Positions 7,160 through 12,544 of a stretch of DNA of 12,657 nt are shown here, piece by piece. Origin of the DNA: an uncultured Actinomycetes bacterium (GTDB lineage: Bacteria > Actinomycetota > Aquicultoria > CAJVYJ01); assembly GCA_913009475.1 (NCBI GenBank), contig CAJVYJ010000036.1, positions 1-12,657 on the forward strand, in the 5' to 3' direction. Numbering within the stretch: the stretch's first letter is position 1; every line of letters starts with the position of its first letter. The notes under the pieces were generated by a model that did no database searches, had not been told where the DNA came from, and worked only from the letters and a program-made list of their open reading frames with translations. Position numbers and translations under genes: made by a program.

Positions 7160-8209
7160 TTAAGAAACCGCTCTCATAGCTAATTTCTTTTCTGCCAATG
7201 ATTGTACCAACTCATAGGTGGCCTCATAATGGTTGACCATTGTCGTCGTAGAAAAATGATCTTCAACGTAAGCGCGACAAGTTTTAGGCACGATCTCATC
7301 CACTTTTTTTACAGCCTCTATCATCTGGTCAATATCATCGACAATGAATCCCGTTTCACCGTCAACAACCACCTCGGGCACAGCGCCGTTTCTCATAGCG
7401 ACTACCGGCGTGCCGGCCGCTAAAGACTCAATCATCACCAATCCGAAAGGCTCCGGCCACTGTATGGGAAATAATGTGCACTTAGCGTTGCGAAATAATT
7501 CCGCTTTTGTTCGCGAATCGATCTCCCCCCAAACTTCAGTATTATCCTTAATCAATGGTTCGACCTGCTCTTTAAAATAACGCTTCTCCGCCGGTTCTAC
7601 CATCTTAGCGACTAATATAAGCCGCTTCCCCAACTTATTGGCAATCTCAACCGCCAAATGGGCCCCTTTCTCGGGATTCATTCGCCCCAAAAACAGTAGA
7701 TAGTCATCCTTTTCATCAGAAAAGCTATATTTACTTAAGTCGATAGCGTTATAGACGGTATCAATAATATTGACATTCCCAAAAGACTCACGCTGATATT
7801 CACTGATGGCGTTTAAGTATACTCTATTGCCGAGCAATCCGTAGAAACGCTTTGCTTCCGGCGTAGCCGGACCATGCAAAGTATGAAGAACAGGCCGCTC
7901 ATAAAAAGCCCCGATAGCCGGCCCGATAATACCGCTGTGATCATGGATAATATCAAAATCACCATTATAAGTATAAGCAGTCATCGCGTTTATTAAGTCC
8001 GGATAAACTTCGCCGATCTGGGCGCTGGGCGCTGTTTTAAAAGATGAAACCAGCTTGGCCTTGGTGACTGATTCGGCCGCCGCAAAGAGAGTAACCTCAT
8101 GGCCTTTGTTGATTAATCCTTCCGTCAATAAGCTGACTATCATCTCGATGCCGCCATAACCGGTCGGTGGAATAGGGTACCATATCGGAGCAATCATACC
8201 AATTTTCAT
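7160..8209 (-). CDS. GT4-family glycosyltransferase
   Basis: A 349-residue GT-B fold retaining glycosyltransferase, probably cytoplasmic, moving a sugar from a nucleotide donor to a lipid, glycan or small-molecule acceptor. The N-terminal domain begins MKIGMIAPIWYPIPP with the glycine-rich acceptor loop TGYGGIE (16-22) and contains FDIIHDHSG (85-93). The C-terminal donor domain has FLGRMNPEKG (173-182) and the EX7E motif, Glu253 and Glu261 in PEPFGLVMIESLAAGTP. Arg176 and Lys181 are the expected phosphate-contacting residues. The ATG at 8209 has AAGGAAG (plus 8215-8221) upstream. It is the last gene of the long minus-strand run, 107 bases after its predecessor, and its stop is one base from the convergent gene's stop. 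Donor and acceptor cannot be predicted. Confidence 0.92.
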   Translation of the reverse strand: MKIGMIAPIWYPIPPTGYGGIEMIVSLLTEGLINKGHEVTLFAAAESVTKAKLVSSFKTAPSAQIGEVYPDLINAMTAYTYNGDFDIIHDHSGIIGPAIGAFYERPVLHTLHGPATPEAKRFYGLLGNRVYLNAISEYQRESFGNVNIIDTVYNAIDLSKYSFSDEKDDYLLFLGRMNPEKGAHLAVEIANKLGKRLILVAKMVEPAEKRYFKEQVEPLIKDNTEVWGEIDSRTKAELFRNAKCTLFPIQWPEPFGLVMIESLAAGTPVVAMRNGAVPEVVVDGETGFIVDDIDQMIEAVKKVDEIVPKTCRAYVEDHFSTTTMVNHYEATYELVQSLAEKKLAMRAVS

Positions 8210-8316
8210 AGTGTCTTCCTTTGTTTGGCGTCAGTCTAATTCATCTCAACTCTTTTATAAGCCAAAGAGCATCGATTTATATACTTATATCCAAAAAGGA
8301 GGAAGGATTAATCAAA

Positions 8317-8610
8317 TTAATTAATAAATTTTTCATCAAACTGTTTTTTGGTAAGATCCGCCAATTCCTCGACAATGTTTTTCTGAAAGCGTTCCGCTTC
8401 CCTCTTATTCATGAATTTCTTAAGATTAAAAACTTTATTATCAACGATAGTAACGGCTTGAACGGTATAATAAGTAATTGTCTTCGCCTTGAACGGCGGC
8501 GGGCGGCGATATAATATCTTATCGTCCCAGTCCATATCCAATCCTACATCATCAGATATTTTTTGTAAGCGAATTCTATAAAATTCAACGGCATTACCGA
8601 ATTTTTTCAT
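8317..8610 (-). CDS. Hypothetical protein, 97 aa
   Basis: I do not recognise this protein. It is small, soluble and charged, with no signal or membrane segment. The N-terminal half has a WDDKILYRRPPPFKAKTI stretch. The C-terminal half, roughly residues 52-95, looks like a strand (AVTIVDNKVF) followed by a long charged helix (KKFMNKREAERFQKNIVEEL). The ATG at 8610 is the first start after an in-frame stop; the upstream AAGGT at about 12 bases is a weak ribosome site. It lies 25 bases downstream of the SH3b gene on the same strand, which supports its being real rather than the similarly long frame on the opposite strand. The 107 bases that follow it contain only AT-rich sequence. Confidence 0.6.
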   Translation of the reverse strand: MKKFGNAVEFYRIRLQKISDDVGLDMDWDDKILYRRPPPFKAKTITYYTVQAVTIVDNKVFNLKKFMNKREAERFQKNIVEELADLTKKQFDEKFIN

Positions 8611-8635
8611 AATAAGCTATTACCTTACGACCATC

Positions 8636-9031
8636 CTATTCAATAAACTTTACATATTTCTTATTACCGGTTATAAAACCTATACGACCATCATCCAGCT
8701 GGACTTTCAGCCATTTATCTCGTTTTTCCACGACTTTGAGCGTAGTACCTTTTTTGATAGTAGCGATAATATTCTTTTCGTTGAGTACAGGTTTAGATCT
8801 AAAATTCAATATCGGTGATACAACCTGTACATGGCCAACCTTGGTCTGATTTTTTACGGAAGCCGATGATTCAACGGTAGCCGTTGACTCGGAAATATTT
8901 TTTTTGGGTTTACCGGACTCGGATTTGCTGCTGGGCCACAGATAAAACATTATGATAATTAAAAACAGCAAGGTTATCCAGGGTAGTGCTTTTTTTAAAT
9001 CAAACTGATTCATACTTTTCTTTTCACTCAT
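8636..9031 (-). CDS. Membrane-anchored bacterial SH3 (SH3b) domain protein
   Basis: A 131-residue protein with one transmembrane segment (about 16-32, LPWITLLFLIIIMFYLW), a Ser/Lys-rich linker (about 34-65) and a C-terminal SH3b domain (about 66-131). Diagnostic SH3b features are LNFRSKPVLN, KKGTTLKVVEKRDKWLKVQLDDGRIGFI split over 93-120, and the closing YVKF. The basic N-terminus suggests an N-in topology with the SH3b domain outside, where such domains usually contact peptidoglycan or wall polymers. The start at 9031 has only a weak GAAG 5 bases upstream; Met7 at 9013 is possible but has no better site. It stands 75 bases after apt, with a candidate promoter in the gap, so it may be transcribed separately. 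Ligand unknown. Confidence 0.82.
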   Translation of the reverse strand: MSEKKSMNQFDLKKALPWITLLFLIIIMFYLWPSSKSESGKPKKNISESTATVESSASVKNQTKVGHVQVVSPILNFRSKPVLNEKNIIATIKKGTTLKVVEKRDKWLKVQLDDGRIGFITGNKKYVKFIE

Positions 9032-9065
9032 TAATCTTCATGATTATTATAAACTGTTACGGTAA

Positions 9066-9095
9066 TATAAAATATCGTTTTTTTATCCAGGTCAA
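9066..9095 (-). promoter_or_regulatory. Candidate promoter of the SH3b gene
   Basis: In the apt-SH3b gap the minus strand reads TTGACC (plus 9090-9095), an 18-base spacer and TTTATA (plus 9066-9071). The -35 is good and the -10 only fair. It would give the envelope genes some independence from the purine salvage genes. Confidence 0.3.
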
Positions 9096-9106
9096 TACCT
9101 ATAGCC

Positions 9107-9622
9107 TTAATACTTAATTAAAGAGAAGATATCGAAATCAGCCAACTTTTCCCGACCACCCAAAAATACCAACTCAATTAAGAACGCGATTCCAACTACG
9201 ATTCCACCTGATTTCTGCGTCAATTCGACCTTAGCCCCGGCAGTCCCTCCGGTCGCCAATACATCGTCGACTATCAGCACTCTATGGTTTTTATGTATGG
9301 CATCTTCATGTATCTCCAGGGCGTCATTCCCATACTCCAGATTATAGATAGATTTAGTGACCGCATAAGGTAATTTGCCCGGCTTTCGGGCCGGTACAAA
9401 TCCGGCGCCAAGTTTATAGGCCAGAGCCCCTCCCAGAATAAAACCTCTGGCTTCCGCTCCTAGAACCAGATCGATCTCGGTATTTTTATAGTTATCAGCT
9501 ATCTTATCGATAGCCATTGAAAAAGTTTCCGGTCGTTGCAGCAACGGGGTTATGTCCCTGAAGATAATCCCCTTCTTGGGAAAGTCGGGTATGTCTCTGA
9601 TTATTGACTTTAATTCTTGCAT
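9107..9622 (-). CDS. apt: Adenine phosphoribosyltransferase
   Basis: Apt salvages adenine by transferring ribose-5-phosphate from PRPP to give AMP and pyrophosphate, in the cytoplasm. The 171-residue length is typical. The PRPP-binding loop is VLIVDDVLATGGTA (residues 115-128). Adenine-PRT hallmarks are FPKKGIIFRDITPLL (14-28), GAEARGFI (55-62) and ARKPGKLPY (78-86). The ATG at 9622 has a strong GGAGG (plus 9627-9631) 4 bases upstream. It lies 36 bases downstream of hpt on the same strand, forming a two-gene purine salvage unit within the larger run. Confidence 0.97.
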   Translation of the reverse strand: MQELKSIIRDIPDFPKKGIIFRDITPLLQRPETFSMAIDKIADNYKNTEIDLVLGAEARGFILGGALAYKLGAGFVPARKPGKLPYAVTKSIYNLEYGNDALEIHEDAIHKNHRVLIVDDVLATGGTAGAKVELTQKSGGIVVGIAFLIELVFLGGREKLADFDIFSLIKY

Positions 9623-9658
9623 ATTTCCTCCATGATATTGAAACGCAAATAGATGACT

Positions 9659-10201
9659 CTACCGCTGAATAACATCTTCCCTTAATACCCCGATGAAAGG
9701 CAGGTTCCGATACTTTTGATTAAAATCCAAACCGTAACCCACTACAAACAGATCGGGAACATCAAAGCCCTTGTAGGCCAAATCCAAATCAACTATACGG
9801 CGCACCGATTTATCCAATAGAGTACAGACTTCCAACGTTAAAGGCTGCTTGGCTTTTAAGCTTTGCATTAAATAATTCAGAGTCAATCCGGTGTCGATTA
9901 TGTCCTCGACCAATAAAACATTTTTACCGAGCACAGGTTCACCCAGATCCTTGATTAATTGGACTACGCCTGAGGATTCGGCATAACCACCATAACTGGA
10001 TATGGCCATGAAATCAATAGTAACGGGGATAGTAATAGCCCTCAGCAAATCCGCTAGAAATATCAAGCCACCTCTTAAAATGCTGACCAATACCAGCTCT
10101 TTATCAGCGTAATCCTTAGAGATATTTTCACCGATTGTTTTGACTCTATCCCGTATCTGATTTTCTGTTATTAATATCTTCTCAATATCTTTTTGCAGCA
10201 T
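9659..10201 (-). CDS. hpt: Hypoxanthine(-guanine) phosphoribosyltransferase
   Basis: This enzyme converts hypoxanthine, and usually guanine, plus PRPP to IMP or GMP. The 180-residue protein has the expected order: VSILRGGLIFLADL (39-52), SSYGG (68-72) in the flexible loop, the PRPP loop VLLVEDIIDTGLTL (95-108), and the purine-pocket segment VGYGLDFNQKYRNLPFIGVL (154-173). The start ATG at 10201 is five bases beyond the stop of the upstream gene. It has only a weak purine-rich GTAGAAAAG before it, so translation may be coupled. tilS and ftsH, the usual hpt neighbours in many bacteria, are absent. Confidence 0.95.
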   Translation of the reverse strand: MLQKDIEKILITENQIRDRVKTIGENISKDYADKELVLVSILRGGLIFLADLLRAITIPVTIDFMAISSYGGYAESSGVVQLIKDLGEPVLGKNVLLVEDIIDTGLTLNYLMQSLKAKQPLTLEVCTLLDKSVRRIVDLDLAYKGFDVPDLFVVGYGLDFNQKYRNLPFIGVLREDVIQR

Positions 10202-10206
10202 CTTTT

Positions 10207-10590
10207 CTACTGTGAGTTATTTTTTGATCGTATGCCATATTTAATTAGGAGATTTTTAAAATCACGCTGATAAAAAATTTTAATATTAACATGAGGATAA
10301 AGCTCTCGTAAGCGACGTATCTTACGATTTTTTTTTGTTACCAGGCGTTGACTCATCGTCGTCAATTCAATAAAAAGATTTTGTTCCGGTAAAAAAAAAT
10401 CCGGAGCGAAACTTTGGATGACATTGCCTTTTTTGTCCCATTCAATAGGAAATGTAGTCGGTTCATATTGCCATTGTATCTGATAGAAGTCTAATATCTT
10501 AGCGCATTCTCTCTCGCTGGGGTGAGCAAACTTTACTTCATTATATTTTTCGCGCAAACCGTTTTTTTTCTTAAGATCAGCACTGGACAT
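10207..10590 (-). CDS. Small PD-(D/E)XK nuclease-like protein
   Basis: A 127-residue protein of unknown function whose pattern fits a minimal PD-(D/E)XK nuclease core. Residues 23-36 (HPSERECAKILDFY) form a helix with Glu27. QWQYEPTTFPIEW follows as a strand pair, then FAPDFFLPEQNLFIELTT (61-78) supplies Asp64 and Glu75. The usual lysine after E-x is Thr77, but the next helix begins TKKNRKIRRLREL with Lys86 and Lys87, which could take over as in variants with a migrated lysine. A final VNIKIFYQRDF resembles the last core strand. No signal or membrane segment is present. AGGA sits 5 bases before the ATG at 10590. It lies 15 bases after ftsR and 5 bases before hpt, so it is firmly within the operon. 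Catalytic activity is inference; it could be a dead or purely structural relative. Confidence 0.72.
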   Translation of the reverse strand: MSSADLKKKNGLREKYNEVKFAHPSERECAKILDFYQIQWQYEPTTFPIEWDKKGNVIQSFAPDFFLPEQNLFIELTTMSQRLVTKKNRKIRRLRELYPHVNIKIFYQRDFKNLLIKYGIRSKNNSQ

Positions 10591-10605
10591 TTTTCCTGAG
10601 CCTCT

Positions 10606-11334
10606 CTAATTAAGTTTTAATTGTTCGATAGCTCTTTCCCTCAACAACTGTTGCAGCTTGTCCGTCAAACCAACCAATTTATTAAGTTCTTTTTTACTTT
10701 GTTCTCGTTTTTTCTTACTATTATGCCTTAGATGCGGCGCTAATATCTGCCTAACCAGGTTTATCTCCTTGTTAGAAAAATTTTCATAGATACGCAGATG
10801 CCGCGCTTCGATGCCAAAACCTTTTAACGCCCGATAAACTTTAATAATCTGATAATTCACGGGGCTTAGAGCCTTGCCGTCAACCGTCTCATCAATATTT
10901 AATAAACTATAATTAGCCAGACTCTTAACATCGTCCATCTTTAAGCCGACTCTCTTTAGAGCTTCCTCGAGTTCAATAGGCTGAACCGGCGCCTCTTGCC
11001 CGGCATTGGCCGCATCTTTGGATAATTCTCCTTTTAAGCGATCGGGGTCCTTCTCTTGATTCGGGGTCCAATCAACCATTTTTTTCTTAATAACTTGCAG
11101 AGGTAAAAAATAATCACGTTGAAGCCTTAATATCTCTTCCAATCTAGCTAAGTCGTTCTCGGAAAATTGGCGATAACCACCTTTGGTTCTGGCCACACTA
11201 AGTAAACCTTCATCCTCTAAATAACGTATTTTGCTTATCGATATCGATGGGTTCTTCGGTCTTAATCTCTTTACCGCCTCCCCTATGCCGCACCGACCGG
11301 CTTTTTTTAACTTATCCATCATCATCTTATTCAT
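10606..11334 (-). CDS. ftsR: MerR-family transcriptional regulator, FtsR-like
   Basis: A cytoplasmic DNA-binding regulator closely matching actinobacterial FtsR/Rv1828. The winged helix-turn-helix is at about residues 14-85, with SISISKIRYLEDEGLL, ARTKGGYRQFSENDLARL and the very characteristic LQRDYFLPLQVIKKKM. Residues about 120-242 form the helical effector/dimer region with a Lys-rich coiled-coil tail. FtsR activates ftsZ in Corynebacterium glutamicum; the same role here is inferred. The longest frame starts at 11358 but overlaps the FHA gene by 32 bases. I prefer ATG at 11334 (8-base overlap); 11325, directly after the FHA stop, is equally plausible. Coupling to the FHA gene is likely. 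The FHA-then-MerR order matches garA-Rv1828 in mycobacteria. Confidence 0.88.
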   Translation of the reverse strand: MNKMMMDKLKKAGRCGIGEAVKRLRPKNPSISISKIRYLEDEGLLSVARTKGGYRQFSENDLARLEEILRLQRDYFLPLQVIKKKMVDWTPNQEKDPDRLKGELSKDAANAGQEAPVQPIELEEALKRVGLKMDDVKSLANYSLLNIDETVDGKALSPVNYQIIKVYRALKGFGIEARHLRIYENFSNKEINLVRQILAPHLRHNSKKKREQSKKELNKLVGLTDKLQQLLRERAIEQLKLN

Positions 11335-11797
11335 CCCGCTTTTTGTCCAAATAAACAAATTTAAATTTGCCTATACGTATCTCATCTTTGGATTTCAGCC
11401 TCGACTCTTCTATGGCCTCATTATTAATATAAGTGCCGTTTAGACTCCCGACATCCTTAATAACCGCGATTTCTTTATCAATATCAATCTTAGCGTGTTC
11501 ACGTGATACGGTGATATCATCTAAAAAAATATCACTTTTCGGGTCACGCCCTAAAGTAACCTCATCGCCGTTCAACCGCAATATTTCGCCCACATTTCTG
11601 CCCTTAACGACCACCAATACCGGGCCCGCGGCCTCCATTGTATCAAAGTTTATAATCTTGTCTTTGTCAATTACCTCATTCGGTAATAAAAAAGAAACGG
11701 TCTGGTCCAGTCTCGGAATTTTATTTAAGTCATTGCCGCAAGCACCACAAACTGTGGCGTTATCAGAATTATCTTTATGGCATTTAGGGCATTCCAT
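11327..11797 (-). CDS. Zinc-ribbon plus FHA domain protein, GarA/OdhI-like
   Basis: A 156-residue cytoplasmic protein in three parts. Residues 3-20 are a zinc ribbon (Cys3, Cys6, Cys17, Cys20). Residues 30-60 are a flexible linker with DQTVSF (31-36). Residues about 60-150 are an FHA domain that binds phosphothreonine peptides, with key residues Gly83-Arg84, Ser98-Arg99-x-His101 and Asn120-Gly121 in VGSLNGTYIN. The FHA region is strikingly like GarA/OdhI (SDIFLDDITVSREHA, DEIRIGKF), which binds and inhibits 2-oxoglutarate dehydrogenase unless phosphorylated on an N-terminal ETTSVF motif. DQTVSF may be the equivalent, with Thr33 as the phospho-site. The zinc ribbon is not part of classical GarA or OdhI. 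GGAAG lies 6 bases before the ATG. It sits between an 88-aa unknown gene (20 bases upstream) and ftsR (overlapping). Confidence 0.9.
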   Translation of the reverse strand: MECPKCHKDNSDNATVCGACGNDLNKIPRLDQTVSFLLPNEVIDKDKIINFDTMEAAGPVLVVVKGRNVGEILRLNGDEVTLGRDPKSDIFLDDITVSREHAKIDIDKEIAVIKDVGSLNGTYINNEAIEESRLKSKDEIRIGKFKFVYLDKKRDE

Positions 11798-11817
11798 CTT
11801 AATCTTCCAGATTTAAA

Positions 11818-12084
11818 TTATTCGTTAAACTTAAAATCACTCTTTTCAAAAGCTTGGCTGATTTCTGATTCAATGGCCTTGATGAGTTCATCATTTTCTA
11901 AAACGTGCGCTATCTTATCTTCGTCAAGGCGATTTTTAATATAAGGGTCTTGCAGCAAGGTTCCAAGGCTACGACCCTGGCGAAGCCCTCTAACCATAAA
12001 ATTAACGGCTCTTTCTTCCAAAATATCACTGGTGAAATCTTGTAGAATATCGCGAATAGCTCTTCTTAAAGCTGATTCAGGCAA
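11818..12084 (-). CDS. Hypothetical helical protein, 88 aa
   Basis: I do not recognise this protein by name. It appears entirely helical, soluble and acidic, with no signal or membrane segment. Notable is a possible core ILEERAVNFMVRGLRQGRSL (21-40) followed by LLQDPYIKNRLDEDKI (43-58). The start is TTG at 12084 with AAAGGA (plus 12091-12096) 6 bases upstream. It lies between the RsiG-like gene and the FHA gene, 20 bases before the latter, with a candidate promoter upstream. Its position suggests a role in the same signalling circuit, for example as an adaptor, but that is guilt by association only. Confidence 0.75.
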   Translation of the reverse strand: MPESALRRAIRDILQDFTSDILEERAVNFMVRGLRQGRSLGTLLQDPYIKNRLDEDKIAHVLENDELIKAIESEISQAFEKSDFKFNE

Positions 12085-12090
12085 TATAGT

Positions 12091-12096
12091 TCCTTT
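12091..12096 (-). promoter_or_regulatory. Shine-Dalgarno supporting a TTG start for the 88-aa gene
   Basis: AAAGGA on the minus strand, 6 bases before TTG at 12084. No in-frame ATG lies close enough to this site to compete. Confidence 0.6.
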
Positions 12097-12114
12097 CTCT
12101 CAACATAAGCTTCA

Positions 12115-12143
12115 AGTTTACCTTTACAGTTTAATATTGACAA
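12115..12143 (-). promoter_or_regulatory. Candidate internal promoter for the 88-aa/FHA/ftsR genes
   Basis: On the minus strand TTGTCA (plus 12138-12143), a 17-base spacer and TAAACT (plus 12115-12120) form a fair sigma-70-like promoter, predicting a start about 25 bases before the TTG codon. The -35 lies in the loop of the inverted repeat at 12127-12177, so a protein or RNA structure there could affect it. Confidence 0.4.
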
Positions 12144-12177
12144 GCTTAAAAATCAATTAATTTCCAGTATTAAACTG
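12127..12177. repeat. 10-bp inverted repeat in the gap after the RsiG-like gene
   Basis: CAGTTTAATA (12127-12136) and TATTAAACTG (12168-12177) are perfect reverse complements separated by 31 bases. A smaller repeat, ATTGA (12136-12140) with TCAAT (12153-12157), partly nests inside. The right arm abuts the RsiG-like stop codon. There is no T-tract after the stem on either strand, so a terminator is unlikely; a two-site operator or mRNA structure is possible. Confidence 0.5.
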
Positions 12178-12447
12178 CTATTCAATACTCGGACCCCTGA
12201 CCTCCCTTGCCAGTATCTCCGTCAGCTTTTCCAAATCCTTAGCCGTAATCAGACTTTTACCCTGTTTACGCTTTTCTTTAAGACGTGCCGTAAGCTCAGC
12301 TCTTAATATATCTATCTTCGCGTGCAATAGACGTCTTTTATATGATATCCCTTGTTCCTCTTTATAAAGTTTATCTAATATTACGCGAAGCTCTTGGTCG
12401 TTCTTTTGCGAAAGCTCTGTTAATATCTCTTCGTTCTCATCAATCAT
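12178..12447 (-). CDS. RsiG-like anti-sigma factor, single c-di-GMP-binding motif
   Basis: An 89-residue cytoplasmic helical protein resembling RsiG (AmfC-type) anti-sigma factors. In Streptomyces and Rubrobacter, RsiG with c-di-GMP sequesters the sigma factor WhiG. The family's nucleotide motif is E-x3-S-x2-R-x3-Q-x3-D. Here residues 31-46 give Glu31, Ser35, Arg38, His42 and Asp46, so only the Gln is changed (to His). It is followed by ILRAELTARLKEKR. One motif and short length match the single-motif RsiGs of basal actinobacteria, which act as antiparallel coiled-coil homodimers. A second helix (about 68-83) closes the protein. A GGAGAGAGG purine stretch lies just before the ATG. The upstream gene, possibly the sigma factor, is cut off by the contig end 31 bases away. 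The c-di-GMP role is inferred from family resemblance. Confidence 0.72.
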   Translation of the reverse strand: MIDENEEILTELSQKNDQELRVILDKLYKEEQGISYKRRLLHAKIDILRAELTARLKEKRKQGKSLITAKDLEKLTEILAREVRGPSIE

Positions 12448-12478
12448 TTTTACCTCTCTCCAATTATATTACCGCGTT

Positions 12479-12544
12479 AGATCGGAAGAGCACACGTCTG
12501 AACTCCAGTCACACTGATATATCTCGTATGCCGTCTTCTGCTTG
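12479..12544 (+). other. Illumina TruSeq index-25 (P7) adapter, not genomic
   Basis: A full-length, perfect TruSeq adapter: AGATCGGAAGAGC start, index ACTGATAT at 12513-12520, and the ATCTCGTATGCC...TGCTTG end. ACTGATAT is the TruSeq index 25 sequence. Genomic sequence ends at about 12478. Confidence 0.99.

Noticed and set aside
8221..8514. 97-aa plus-strand reading frame rich in Phe, Ile and Lys
   Set aside because: It lies antisense to the minus-strand 97-aa gene, has no ribosome site before its start, and runs against a long co-directional operon.
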